Part shown: piece by piece, positions 11,097 to 20,746 of the stretch
Position numbering within the stretch: position 1 is the first letter of the stretch
How the letters are laid out: the number at the start of each line of letters is the position of its first letter
Assembly (NCBI GenBank): GCA_000818945.1
Contig: KN805379.1
Span: 565,756 to 629,755 of the forward strand
DNA: 64,000 nucleotides
Source of the DNA: Schizochytrium sp. CCTCC M209059
Taxonomy: Eukaryota > Sar > Bigyra > Thraustochytrida > Thraustochytriidae
Direction: 5' to 3'
The notes under the pieces: generated by a model
Told to the model about the DNA's origin: nothing
Databases searched by the model: none
Seen by the model: the letters and a program-made list of their open reading frames with translations, nothing else
Made by a program: the position numbers and the translations under genes

Positions 11097-11307
11097 CCAA
11101 AAATTTTTCCCATTATCGTTGCTTGGCTTTCCCCTTATTCCATCTCGCTTCAAGTACAAAACTATTGTTTCTCGTTGTCCGCCCTCTCTTTCAAGTAAGA
11201 AAATCGAAGTTCATCACAGCTCAAATAAAAGTATACTACGCCCGAGAGCTAGATCTACCTAGGCCGTGTGCTAGGCATACTCAGGCCGCGTGCTAGGCTT
11301 ATTCTTC

Positions 11308-12228
11308 TCAACCCGAATTCGTTTGGTGATCTTTGTACAAGTGCGTGGTGGCGGGCCATCCCATGCTGAGTAAAGCAGACCGGCCACAATTCATTTTTTC
11401 TCTTGTCAAGAGATCGAGCGTAAGCGCCCGTGCGCGCGCGAGAATGTAGTCTGGACTCCAAGAAGTTGCAACGAGTTTCCCGCCAAAAGCCATCGCAAAG
11501 ATGTGTGCCAATGTATCATTCGAGACCTTGAAGTTATCACGAAAGGCGACCCCAGCTTGCACGGAGAAACGAGCAACGAGACAACACCGCCGAATCACAA
11601 TCGCAAAGGCGACACGCGCCAGCTCCGGCGCACGCGCAGGCTTTTCATAGGCGTGTCGAACTCGAGGGTCGCGAAGCAAGATCCGTAGCGCGTGAAATCG
11701 CGAATTTGCAACAGCAAGATCAGTTGCCTCTGGTGCGGCCGCCGAAACGTCCCATGTTCCACTGGCCAGTATTTTTTCAAGAACAATAACGCTATTTTTC
11801 TGAATGCTCTGAAGCGTGACGGCTCGCATCATATCCGCAGAGACGTGCGCGCGCGCGCGTTCCCGAAGCAAATGGTCGGCAAAAGCTTCTTCTTGCTTTC
11901 CTGCAATCGCCGCCTCCAACTCGGCCACCATGCCCGTCTGCGAGACCTGCGTCCAATCAATGACAGCAGATGTCCGCGCACCGCGTCCATGCGCGCCCGT
12001 CGTCAGCGACCTTCGCGACCTTCGTCTCGGGCGGAGCCTTCGAGTCCGCGTCTTCTCGCGGTCCTTTCGAAAACGCGACCTCGCCGACTTGCCCTTGCTA
12101 CCCAGGAGTTTGTGCCACGGCGCCAGGAGGTGCTCCGCGAGCGACCTTGCCTCCGGTTTCTCCCGCACACGCTGCACGTTCGCGCGCGCGTCTCGGTGCA
12201 TATGCGCGAGCCTCTGCGCGAAGACCAT
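11308..12228 (-). CDS. Unrecognised helical protein, paralog A
   Basis: The predicted product has 306 residues. The first 85 or so are strongly basic (runs such as RRLRPRRRSRRS) and could be a nuclear or nucleic-acid-binding segment. The remainder, about 90-285, looks all-helical and aligns along its length with the neighbouring gene at 13350-14210. Shared landmarks are SIQKN, a SRF...LLIRD/ILLRD segment followed by VR and a PxRAP block, then A.IFAMA(F/Y)G and ALxLD(L/F)L near the end. The LLRDPRVR stretch faintly recalls ankyrin-type helices, but I see no clear repeat consensus. I do not recognise the family and assign no function. Confidence 0.75.
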   Translation of the reverse strand: MVFAQRLAHMHRDARANVQRVREKPEARSLAEHLLAPWHKLLGSKGKSARSRFRKDREKTRTRRLRPRRRSRRSLTTGAHGRGARTSAVIDWTQVSQTGMVAELEAAIAGKQEEAFADHLLRERARAHVSADMMRAVTLQSIQKNSVIVLEKILASGTWDVSAAAPEATDLAVANSRFHALRILLRDPRVRHAYEKPARAPELARVAFAIVIRRCCLVARFSVQAGVAFRDNFKVSNDTLAHIFAMAFGGKLVATSWSPDYILARARALTLDLLTREKMNCGRSALLSMGWPATTHLYKDHQTNSG

Positions 12229-13349
12229 CGTCTCTCGAGGCTCGAATTTCGACCGATCGATTTCAAAAATCCCGCCTCCCGCCCCTCCCTCCCCAGCGCC
12301 GCGCCGCCGCGAGGCCTCCGCGCCGGGTGTCTACCCCCCCGCGCGCGCTCGCACCGCCCGCTCGCCCTCCCTCCGCTCGTCGCCGCACGCGCGCCCCCGC
12401 GCCGCGCGGAATCAGAATCGGGACTGCGGCCTCGCGCGCCGTCGGGCGAGGCTCCCTCCCTCCCTCTTCCCTCCCTCTTCCCTCCCTCTTCCTCCCTCCC
12501 TCTTCCCCGGGCGGGACGGCGCCAGTGTGTCCCCCGCTTCCTCGCGCGCCTCGGGCCGACCTTGGGCCGCCTTCCCCGCCGCCTGCAGGCAGGCGACGCT
12601 GCGGCGAACCTCGCGAGGACGGAGGAGGCGAGGGGGCGGGGGGGCCAGCGAGGGAGCGGCCGCGGACGCTGGCGAGGGGCGGCTCGAGCAGCGAGGCCGG
12701 GTCGGGCCTGGCAGGATGGGTCTAAAACTCTATGGGACGCTGGAGACACACTCTCGTCACTCACTCACTCCCTTACGTACTCACACACATCTCTTCGACC
12801 AGCAGATACAGCGTGGAGGGCGCCGAATTGGCGCGCGGTCGGGGGGTTTTCGCAGCTGTGCTGCACGCAGCTGCAGCTGCAGGCAGGTACAGGCAGGCAA
12901 GCCAGGGGAGATGAAATGGACGAAGTAGGAGGGCGGACGAGTTTAGAGGTAGGAAGGAAGTAGGAGGTCGGCTTCGGGGTCGGTCTTTTTTCTGGCAACG
13001 GCTGGGGCGGCCGGCCTTCCTCGCTCAACACAATGCACTTCGAGTCGCTCGCTTAGCTGGCGGTCGCAGATAACCCAGCCTAAACCGAATCGAAGGCAGC
13101 CTTTCAACGGTGGGTCTGACGTTCACGTAAATGACACCAAGGTCGTGCTCTGCGAAGGCTGCAGCGACAGCAAAGAATTTTGATTTTTTAAAAAAGAAGA
13201 AGGAAGAACAACAAGAGTCTGAAAAGGAGGGAGGAACGAAGAAGAATGGCAGGTGATGATGCATTATGACAATGGGGTTCTGAACCAGTGACAGCAGCTT
13301 GGACAAGAGCTTCAGCCCGAAAGATAGAGAAACAGCCTTTTGATGATGC
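12229..13349. other. Spacer between the two paralog genes
   Basis: The region is strongly GC- and pyrimidine-biased. It includes an array of CCCTCCCTCTTC-like units (about 12448-12505) and, near 13180-13210, A-rich sequence. Open frames across it are Arg/Pro/Ser-rich and overlap on both strands. I see no gene. Confidence 0.6.
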
Positions 13350-14210
13350 TTAGTGATGCGCAGTTCGCAATGCAGTGACTGCCGTGAGCTTCGTGCCGCG
13401 CACATGTCCCAAAAAGTCAAGCATAAGAGCGGTGGACCTGTCCATGAGATGCTCTCCAGACACGCCCGACGTGATGAGCGTCGAGCCGTACGCCATTGCA
13501 ATAATGCGCGCGAGCGCGTCATCCGATGCCGAGGCATACTGCTCGCGTAAACGAGCCCCGTTTTGAAAGCAAATTTGCGCAACCCGGCGAGCCTGCTTGC
13601 TAAAGAGCTTAAAGGCCTGTTGCGCGATCATAGGAGCGCGATAGGGCTTGCCAAGAGCACGGCGAACGCCGCAGTCTCGAATCAGAAGACTCATGGCAGA
13701 AAAACGCGACTTTTCCGCAGCAAGAGCCACGGCAGGGATCGCGCAGGGTACAAGATCCACGCAGCCACTTGACATGAGCTTTCTAAGGACAATACGGCAG
13801 TTCTTTTGGATGCTTTCCATTGCCAAGACGCGTAGCGTTTCGGCCGACAAGCACCCTGCCGCGCGCACCAGCTCATTTGCAAAGAGCTCTTCCTCGAGTT
13901 CTGAGACTGCTTGATGCAATGCCATCACCAAGCTTTCTTCTGACGCACTCGCCCAATCCCCGTGAAGCCAACTGGGTTCATTCTGTGTTTCTTGAAGCGC
14001 CACGGGCGTATATGTAGTTGATGGTGGAACTGTTGCCATTGTCGTGTCAGTGCTTTCGTGAACGTTTGCAACCATCTGTAGACGCGCCACGGGTCTTGGT
14101 CGATTCTGTCGTGAGCGAAGGCGCTCGCGAGCGTTGTGCAACACCCTCGTGCGCAAGACGTCTTCGCGCGCGCGCCTCGTGAGTCTCGTCGCAAGTCGTT
14201 GTCTCGCCAT
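13350..14210 (-). CDS. Unrecognised helical protein, paralog B
   Basis: The 286-residue product is the sister of the gene at 11308-12228 and lies on the same strand about 1.1 kb upstream of it. It has a shorter basic N-terminus (about 1-45), a variable Thr/Ser/Pro-rich linker, and then a helical region of about 190 residues. The paralogs share the SIQKN, SRFSAM/SRFHAL, LLIRD/LLRD, IIAMAYG/IFAMAFG and ALMLDFL/ALTLDLL blocks. Conservation of the helical part against a fast-changing N-terminus suggests an old tandem duplication under selection. Function is unknown. Confidence 0.78.
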   Translation of the reverse strand: MARQRLATRLTRRAREDVLRTRVLHNARERLRSRQNRPRPVARLQMVANVHESTDTTMATVPPSTTYTPVALQETQNEPSWLHGDWASASEESLVMALHQAVSELEEELFANELVRAAGCLSAETLRVLAMESIQKNCRIVLRKLMSSGCVDLVPCAIPAVALAAEKSRFSAMSLLIRDCGVRRALGKPYRAPMIAQQAFKLFSKQARRVAQICFQNGARLREQYASASDDALARIIAMAYGSTLITSGVSGEHLMDRSTALMLDFLGHVRGTKLTAVTALRTAHH

Positions 14211-14898
14211 GGTGCTTCCCGCAAGGCTTCACGCGTCAACAATCTCTGCGCCACGGTCCCTTTCTGAGAGTCTGTCGCGGCCTAGCTGCCTGGCCTCCGC
14301 TCGTCGTGCCTCGCCACGCCTCGAATCGCTCGTATCGCCTCGTATCACTCGCGCAAGGTGTCTGTCTGTCTGCAAGCAGCTGCAGGCGAACAGGCAGACA
14401 GGCAGCACTTGCAGCGACTGCCTGCCTCACATACATGTCAACGGTGATGATGACGCGACGCAGGCACAGCGACATTTCCTCTCTCTGTGCCATAGCTTCC
14501 TTTTGCTACCTACTACCGACGACGACGCCACGAGCTAGCTTGTCGCGAAATGGTGACGAGGCCATGGGACACGCCTCTCCTTTCCTCGCCTCGCCAGCGG
14601 TCAACGCATGTAAGCGTATGCTTTTACGACGAGCGCCCCCGCGCGCAACAGATCAGTCTGCAAAGGGGTGCTCTCATCAGAAGCAGCAGCAGCAGTGGTT
14701 CTTGATGTCCTCGAAAGGCTGCAAAGACTTCCGCCAGACCAGCTAGCTGCCACTGCTGCTGCTCGTAGACAACTAAATTGCGTTGCGGAAGTTCTATATG
14801 TGCCAATCGAAACGTGCAGCTGATGGCGTTGCCGGTAGAAAGAAGTGAAAGTGCAAACAAACAAGAACGAACGCCACGCACGGGCCGAGACTCGGAAG
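14211..14898. other. Divergent intergenic region
   Basis: It lies between paralog B and the JmjC gene, which are transcribed away from each other. It contains CAGG-rich and CAG-rich patches near 14380-14405 and 14680-14700. I see no gene. Confidence 0.5.
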
Positions 14899-16530
14899 AT
14901 GGGCGTCAACTCGCGGCGGAGGCCGCGCAACAAGCGCGAGGAGAATGCTGCGGAGACAGCAGCCGCCAGCGCAAACGCCAATGGCCAAACGCAGCCGTCA
15001 GCGGCAGGCACTGCCGCGCCGCAGACCGCCGCGGGCCAGCCTCAGGTCGCCGAAGCAAGCAAACCACGCACCTTGCGCGAGACGGCCCAGGCCACCGTGC
15101 CTGCAATTTTGGGCGGCGTCCTCTCGGTAGCGGGCATGCTGCTGGTCTCGTACGTCCTCTCTGCCGATCCTGTCCCGCCGCCAGAGGCCTCGCCGGACTA
15201 TGCCGTGCCAAGCTGGCTCGAGGTCACTGACAAAGTGCCTCGCTATTCCGCAGTCGAAGTCGCGAGGCGCCACAACGAGCTCTTTGGCCTTCCCGTGGTC
15301 GTCACAGAATCCAAGTGGTCCTCAGCCGTCGAAGCTGTCAACTACACGCACGAGGACTGGCCTAATATTTTCCCCGAAATTACAAAGGTGCGCAAGCTTC
15401 TCAACAAAGAGTACGGCGCCCAAAACGTCTTTCTCTACGAGGACAACACGCGTATGATGCGTGAGTGGGACGCAGACGGCTCGCGTCTCGGAGGACCTAC
15501 CATCGAAGTTCTCGATGATGCCATGAGCACCCGCGACTTCATGGACAGCGAAGAGCCCCTTTACTTTTCTCACAAGCTGGTGGACGACTATAAAAAGACG
15601 CTCGATGCGGCCTTTCCGGTCGCGGCGCTTCGCATCTTGAGCTCATTCTCTCCGATGAACCGCTCAGACGAAGATGTCTTCAAGACCAACTTTTGGCTCA
15701 CTCCAGACAACGTCATTGCGGGCATGCACTATGATCTTGGCCACAACATGTTCGGCCAAATCGCTGGTTGCAAGCGTTTCCTGATCGTCAACTCTACAGA
15801 GTGGATGCGCATGCAGCTCTTTCCTCTCCACCACCCGAACGATCGCCAGTCGCAATGGGAACTTCTCGACGATGACACCGTGCCGCTGGACAAGATCCCA
15901 GCTATGGTCGCCGACCTTGGGCCTGGTGACACCCTGTATATGCCGCCTCTGACGTTCCATCGCGTCGCTACCTTTCCTTGCCAAGGCGGTCGTCACTCGG
16001 CCTCGATCAACGCTTGGTCTCGCGCCGCTCCAGAAGCTGTCTTGCAAACGACGCAACATCTCGATAATCTTCCCGCGATTTTTGCGAGCGTCACATCGGG
16101 CAACATTGCCGAAGCCTTGCCTTCGCTGGCTTACTACCTTGGCGGGGTCCTTGCCACGATCGTGAACTCGACAACGGTGCCTCAATTTATCGACAAGGCT
16201 CTCGTGGAGCAGCGTTATATGGCAACTTCTACTCTTTCGAATGCGCTATCGTGCGGGAGCGACTTTGACGCCTCGCGTTGCCCCGCGAGTGTGAAGAACC
16301 CGGTCGCTAGCCTCAACGAGGCCTCGCGAGCTCAGCTCGACAGGGACATCCGTACCATGGTCACTCTTTTCCAAGAACATCAAGCGTACATTCCAAGCCT
16401 CGAGGTCCTGGTTGCCGATTTTGTCGAGCGCGTGGTTACTCTCGTCGTTGGCCTTCCCAAGGTCTGCACCATGCTTCGCTGCCTTGCTGCGAGCCCATAC
16501 ATGGAGAACGCATCTGCCGTCGACGCGTAG
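14899..16530 (+). CDS. Membrane-anchored JmjC/cupin-type 2-oxoglutarate oxygenase
   Basis: The 543-residue product starts at the first ATG, MGVNSRRRPRNKREEN. A basic N-terminus and an Ala/Gln-rich linker precede one hydrophobic helix (about 66-89), giving a type II membrane protein with its enzyme domain probably in the ER or Golgi lumen. The domain has the Fe(II) triad in cupin-8/JmjC spacing: H277 and D279 in MHYDLGHN, and H354 in TFHRVATF. K292 in CKRFLIV is a candidate 2-oxoglutarate ligand. Relatives hydroxylate or demethylate proteins or RNA; a lumenal member would most likely hydroxylate secretory proteins, which is inference. The C-terminal 150 residues do not match a domain I know. 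Confidence 0.8.
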   Translation: MGVNSRRRPRNKREENAAETAAASANANGQTQPSAAGTAAPQTAAGQPQVAEASKPRTLRETAQATVPAILGGVLSVAGMLLVSYVLSADPVPPPEASPDYAVPSWLEVTDKVPRYSAVEVARRHNELFGLPVVVTESKWSSAVEAVNYTHEDWPNIFPEITKVRKLLNKEYGAQNVFLYEDNTRMMREWDADGSRLGGPTIEVLDDAMSTRDFMDSEEPLYFSHKLVDDYKKTLDAAFPVAALRILSSFSPMNRSDEDVFKTNFWLTPDNVIAGMHYDLGHNMFGQIAGCKRFLIVNSTEWMRMQLFPLHHPNDRQSQWELLDDDTVPLDKIPAMVADLGPGDTLYMPPLTFHRVATFPCQGGRHSASINAWSRAAPEAVLQTTQHLDNLPAIFASVTSGNIAEALPSLAYYLGGVLATIVNSTTVPQFIDKALVEQRYMATSTLSNALSCGSDFDASRCPASVKNPVASLNEASRAQLDRDIRTMVTLFQEHQAYIPSLEVLVADFVERVVTLVVGLPKVCTMLRCLAASPYMENASAVDA

Positions 16531-16806
16531 AACGGAGAAAAAAAAATAGTTGTAGGAAAAACTCACATTAATCAAGTTGATAACCTTGGTCAGCTTATTT
16601 GCTGCCGGGCCGCTGACGGAGTTTCTTGACCACTGACGGGGATCGAGGAAGAAAGACGGCTTGGACTCTCTCCCAAAATTTGCCATGCAAAACTTGAACT
16701 CTGTCCTCGACTTACGGCTGGTGGGACGAGGAGGACTCTGCGTACCAGCGCGCCCTGCACAGGGATTGCCGTTGTGTGCCGTGGCTCGCGCGCACGAGCG
16801 TATCGT

Positions 16807-16808
<2 letters not shown>

Positions 16809-16863
<55 letters not shown>
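16809..16863 (+). repeat. (CGG)n array just upstream of a start codon
   Basis: An uninterrupted array of about 18 CGG/GGC triplets ends three bases before the ATG at 16867. The frame of that gene stays open back through the array as poly-Gly, but without an ATG. It lies at the end of the 16531-16866 spacer, which otherwise shows nothing. Confidence 0.9.
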
Positions 16864-16866
16864 AAG

Positions 16867-18405
16867 ATGAACGAAAACAGTCACATGGGGCCACGAGAAC
16901 ACGAGGAACCCACTGCGCCAGAGCAAGAGCCTCCCCAGTCTGCTTTTCAGCAGGAGCAGGAGCAGCAGCAGCAGCAGCAGCAGGGGGAGGAGCAGCAGCA
17001 GGAAGTGCAGCAAAACCAATTACCGCGCGAGTCTCCGCACGTGCCAATGTCGATGCCCATGCCAATACCTGCAGACCCGGCGCAGAGTTTCATGTGGGGA
17101 GCCCACAACCTGTTTGCGGGCCTCCACGCCGTGAACGTGCGCTTGCTGCAACTAGAACAGTCCCAGGACAGTCAGAGCTCGCACGCAAATTTCGAACAAG
17201 GGCTCGAGTCACTTCGTGCGTTTGCTGTGTCAATTCTTCGCAGACTCGAAGCGCATGAAAACTTCATTCACAATGACCGCTTTCTCCAAGGCGTGGACCA
17301 ACGCGCCTACGAAACAGTCGTGACCAAGTGCTTGCCTGAAGTATGGGAGCTTCGCGCAAATGTTGACGCATTACGAGAAAAGGTCGAAACTAAAGCATTA
17401 GCATCGACGACGTCTGGACCACCTGCACCCGCGCCATCAAGTCAAGCCACGATAGGGACGGTGGCTCTTGCCAAAGAGGTTGAAGACGTTCTTTTACGGC
17501 TCGCTGCACTTGGCGACGAGCGCGTGCAGCATCTAGAGATCATTGGTGAGTCCGGTAAGCGCTACAAGGACGGAACTGCGCGGCGACGGCTCGTGACCGA
17601 ACCCGCCCTGGCTGCCGGTGTCGACTACCCCAAACTACCCGTCCCGAGCGCTTGGAAAGCTGATTCCGACACACAAACCATCAATCATAACTTTGAGCAG
17701 CTCACCAAAATGATCAACGAGGTGGTTCTAGCTCGCATCGACACGGTTGAGGCCAACCTGGACAAGCGCCTCTCGCACATTGAGAAAAGAGTCGACGTCC
17801 TTCAAAACCTATTTCAAACGCTCAGTCGTGAGATTCGCTCAACATCTCAATCTTCTGGCTCTCTCGTCCAACAAGTTGTCAGTCAATCGGAAATGTCAGA
17901 ATCTGGAAGTGAGAGTACTTTGCACGAAAAGATCAATAAGGAAACATCAAGGACAGCAACCCCCGTCAATGACGTAAGTCCTTTGCTCGACAAAAGCAAC
18001 TCTGAAATTGATTCGAGGCATTGTGCTGCTTCGTCGCATTCATTGTCGCAAAGGCACCCGAATGAGCCTTTGGTGCAAATGTCTGCGGGGGCATCTGGCC
18101 CAAGTTTCTCGTCTGCTCAGGTCGACATCAAAGAAAAACAGGTTTCCCAAAGCGTCACAATGGTGTCAGACGATGCACAAGATCGCAGCGAGGTGGAAAC
18201 GGGAAATTCAACGTCTTGCACAATGACTGCTCAGCAGCAACAGCAACAGCAACAGCAACAACAGAAACATGTGTCGCAGTCGCTACAAAAGAATGCCGGC
18301 CCCGGACAGCAGATCCTCGAACGACCCAAAACAGCCCGGTTATCGGGCGCCAAAGCCGGTCGTGCAGCATACAATCGCGCAGAAGAGTCGAAACGAAAGA
18401 GGTAG
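16867..18405 (+). CDS. Gln-rich coiled-coil protein of unknown function
   Basis: From the ATG right after the CGG array the product has 512 residues. It starts with Glu/Gln-rich sequence including a polyQ run (about 30-50), followed by a Met/Pro patch. A helical region with heptad-like spacing (about 85-330) follows, including ARIDTVEANLDKRLSHIEKRV. The C-terminal third is Ser/Thr/Gln-rich and disordered, with a second polyQ run and a basic tail ending ESKRKR that could be a nuclear localisation signal. I recognise no domain. It reads as a scaffold-like protein, but nothing in the sequence fixes its role. It converges with the Asp-rich gene at 18601-19452. Confidence 0.7.
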   Translation: MNENSHMGPREHEEPTAPEQEPPQSAFQQEQEQQQQQQQGEEQQQEVQQNQLPRESPHVPMSMPMPIPADPAQSFMWGAHNLFAGLHAVNVRLLQLEQSQDSQSSHANFEQGLESLRAFAVSILRRLEAHENFIHNDRFLQGVDQRAYETVVTKCLPEVWELRANVDALREKVETKALASTTSGPPAPAPSSQATIGTVALAKEVEDVLLRLAALGDERVQHLEIIGESGKRYKDGTARRRLVTEPALAAGVDYPKLPVPSAWKADSDTQTINHNFEQLTKMINEVVLARIDTVEANLDKRLSHIEKRVDVLQNLFQTLSREIRSTSQSSGSLVQQVVSQSEMSESGSESTLHEKINKETSRTATPVNDVSPLLDKSNSEIDSRHCAASSHSLSQRHPNEPLVQMSAGASGPSFSSAQVDIKEKQVSQSVTMVSDDAQDRSEVETGNSTSCTMTAQQQQQQQQQQQKHVSQSLQKNAGPGQQILERPKTARLSGAKAGRAAYNRAEESKRKR

Positions 18406-18600
18406 CTCTCAATCAAACGCTTCGTTCCGTACTTTATGTATTTTTTCAAAATTAATTTTCTCTTTGGTACTTTTTCTCGAACTGCTAACTCCTTGTTGAT
18501 CGATTCTGATGATATGACTTCGCGCACGCACGCACGCACGCACATACATACATCGCATAGATTGGACCAGACACCTTCGAATGCGGTAGAGAGCAAGCGT

Positions 18601-19452
18601 TTACTGGAAAAAGGTCTCACGATCGTTGTTCCGACGTGGAGACGACTGTGCTTCCAAGACAGCCATGTAGGCCTCAAAGTTCTCCTCGACCTTGCTCGAG
18701 GAACGTCTACGAGATAAAGGGCTTAGGTCACTCTCGCCAAAACTGTTCCTATGTTGTTTCCGTAAAACGGTGCGACCCAGCGGCGACGAGGTTGCACTCG
18801 TACCGCTCACAAGCTTGTGTCTGGCAATTGCGTTCGGCGACGTGCTGCTGGCGCGGAGCGGAACGCCGAGTCCCTCAAGCTCAGCATTTTCTTTGATGAA
18901 AATACTGGCATCTGTGCCGTATGCATCCACTTTGCTGATTTTGTTCGAGTTCGTGAAATCGTTGACCCCTCCGAGCTTTGAATCAATTTGATTGTCATCA
19001 TTATCATCATCATCATCATCATCATCATCATCGCCGTCATCATCGTCGTTTTCCTCGTCGCTTTTGCTCTCCTCGTCGCGAGCTCCAAGGAATCGGACGG
19101 CGGTATCAATGTTGTCGCCCGGAGAATCATTCGAATCATCCACAGCGATACGAAGCTTGGTCGCTACAATAGCAGTCGGTCCAGCGACGACGTTCGCACC
19201 AGGCACGCGGCGCAGACTGCGAAAGAATGCGGTCTCAGATCTAGCCATGCCAAGAATGACACGGCCGAGGCTGCGCTCGAGGTCAACAGCAAGCAATGAT
19301 CCAGGGGCAATGTCAGATGCACAGCTTGCAAGAAGCTCGTGGACGAGCGCAGTAGCATCGTCCTCGGCAGTCACTTGGAGCTCGTGCACGCGTCCATCCA
19401 GTTGGACGCGGACCGTCGCGGAAGGGCTGAAGGCAATGTCAAGGAGCTCCAT
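18601..19452 (-). CDS. Asp-rich protein of unknown function
   Basis: The 283-residue product starts MELLDIAFSPSATVRVQLDG. The first 110 residues look folded, with alternating strands and helices. An acidic run of mainly Asp (about 130-155) follows, encoded by an ATC/GTC-type repeat on the opposite strand. The C-terminal third is Ser/Arg-rich, including SPLSRRRSSSK, which could hold phosphorylation sites. I recognise no family. Its stop codon lies 195 bp from that of the convergent coiled-coil gene. Confidence 0.65.
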   Translation of the reverse strand: MELLDIAFSPSATVRVQLDGRVHELQVTAEDDATALVHELLASCASDIAPGSLLAVDLERSLGRVILGMARSETAFFRSLRRVPGANVVAGPTAIVATKLRIAVDDSNDSPGDNIDTAVRFLGARDEESKSDEENDDDDGDDDDDDDDDDNDDNQIDSKLGGVNDFTNSNKISKVDAYGTDASIFIKENAELEGLGVPLRASSTSPNAIARHKLVSGTSATSSPLGRTVLRKQHRNSFGESDLSPLSRRRSSSKVEENFEAYMAVLEAQSSPRRNNDRETFFQ

Positions 19453-19901
19453 GTTTCCATCGATTTATAAAATTCTGCCTTGCGCTCACCCCTTCCTTGC
19501 CTCTGGGCAGGACAGCTCGCTCGCTCGCTTGCTAGTTAAAGCTCGCTAGCTCTGCACACGCCACTCGTACGTAAAGTCGGGCCAAAATCAGCAAGTCAAC
19601 AAGGCAGGCAGGCGCTCCGCCCATAATGCTAGAAGAGGAGAAAATGGTGAAGAGCACGAGAAAATGTCCGTTTATAACCCATTTTCCCTGGCCCGCAGAA
19701 AAATGGGTCTATTTCTATGATAAAACTTGTTTGATGAGATGGATGATGGAGCGAAAAGAGAGAGGGACGAGCGAAACAAAACAAAACATGAGAGCCTAAT
19801 CAGAGGATCGAGCCATTAAAACACGCGAGGAAAGCGCCGGCTACCTTTACCTTTTTTCTCCCTTTCCTTTCTCTTTGTTTGTTGTTGGTGCGGCAGATTG
19901 C
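19453..19901. other. Intergenic region between same-strand genes
   Basis: This spacer lies 5' of the Asp-rich gene and 3' of RPB10, both on the minus strand. It holds GCTCGCTCG-type and A-rich patches. I see no gene. Confidence 0.5.
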
Positions 19902-20159
19902 TTACTCGTCGTTTCTCAGCTTGTTGTAGTTGAGCAGCTTCACGATGAGGTCTACATGCGTGATGAGCATACGCCGGCAGCAGTACCTGAAGATGGCGAG
20001 CGCTTGCAAAGCCTCGCTGTATTCATCATCATCGTCAATCAAATGTTCCCGAAACCTGAATGAAACAGCGCCAGCGACGCCACCTCGATCGACTTACGCT
20101 TCGGACATGCCTTCTTTGGACAAAAGGTCCATGTACACCTCATATTTGTTGCCAATCAC
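19902..20159 (-). CDS. RPB10: RNA polymerase subunit RPB10 (RPABC5), exons 2 and 3
   Basis: This small zinc-binding subunit is shared by RNA polymerases I, II and III. Two minus-strand exons are visible, 20098-20159 and 19902-20055, separated by a 42-bp intron (20056-20097) with a GTAAGT donor and a TTCATTCAG acceptor. Joined in phase 2 they give VIGNKYEVYMDLLSKEGMSEA, then a short acidic stretch, then RYCCRRMLITHVDLIVKLLNYN and a short tail. The second Cys pair of the zinc site (CC in RYCCRRM) is present. The first exon, which should encode the start and the CxxC half of the site, is not in the visible flank. An acceptor at 20160-20162 shows another intron upstream, so exon 1 most likely lies inside the N gap at 20340-20505. 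Confidence 0.9.
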
Positions 20160-20746
20160 CTGTGCAATTACAATCCAGCGCAGCACAACACCGCAAAGCG
20201 AAAAAAAGCAAAGCAAAGCAAAGCAAAGCACAGACAGCGTCAACAGCTCCTCGCCTCGTTAGTCTCCTCCTCCTCCTCGTCCTCGTCTCCATCTCCCTCC
20301 TTCTCCCTCCCCCTTTATAAGTAAAGAAAGGAGCGCGAGNNNNNNNNNNNNNNNNNNNNNNNNNNNNNNNNNNNNNNNNNNNNNNNNNNNNNNNNNNNNN
20401 NNNNNNNNNNNNNNNNNNNNNNNNNNNNNNNNNNNNNNNNNNNNNNNNNNNNNNNNNNNNNNNNNNNNNNNNNNNNNNNNNNNNNNNNNNNNNNNNNNNN
20501 NNNNNCGGCGACGGCGGCGGCGGCGGAGGAGGCGGCGGCGGAGACGGGCGGCGGCGGCGGCGGCGGAGGAGGAGGCGGCCGGCGCTGCAGCAGCAGGAGC
20601 GGCGGCATCGATCGCGGCCGGGGCCAACTGTAGCGAAGGAAACGAGGAGTCCCGTCGAGACGCACGTCGCGGCAGAGCAGCAGCGGCAGCACCAGCGGCA
20701 GGAGGAGGGGGAGGAGAGCGACGGCGCGGCCCTGGGCGCGGGCGCG
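20160..20746. other. Divergent promoter region with a 166-N assembly gap
   Basis: Bases 20340-20505 are N. The left flank has AAAGC and CTCCTC repeats; the right flank (20506-20580) is CGG/CGGAGG-rich and ARP4 begins soon after. The gap probably swallowed a GC-rich repeat and the first exon of RPB10. Confidence 0.85.

Noticed and set aside
11692..12963. 423-codon plus-strand frame
   Set aside because: It lies opposite paralog A and continues into GC-rich spacer; Arg/Ser/Pro composition and no recognisable domain.
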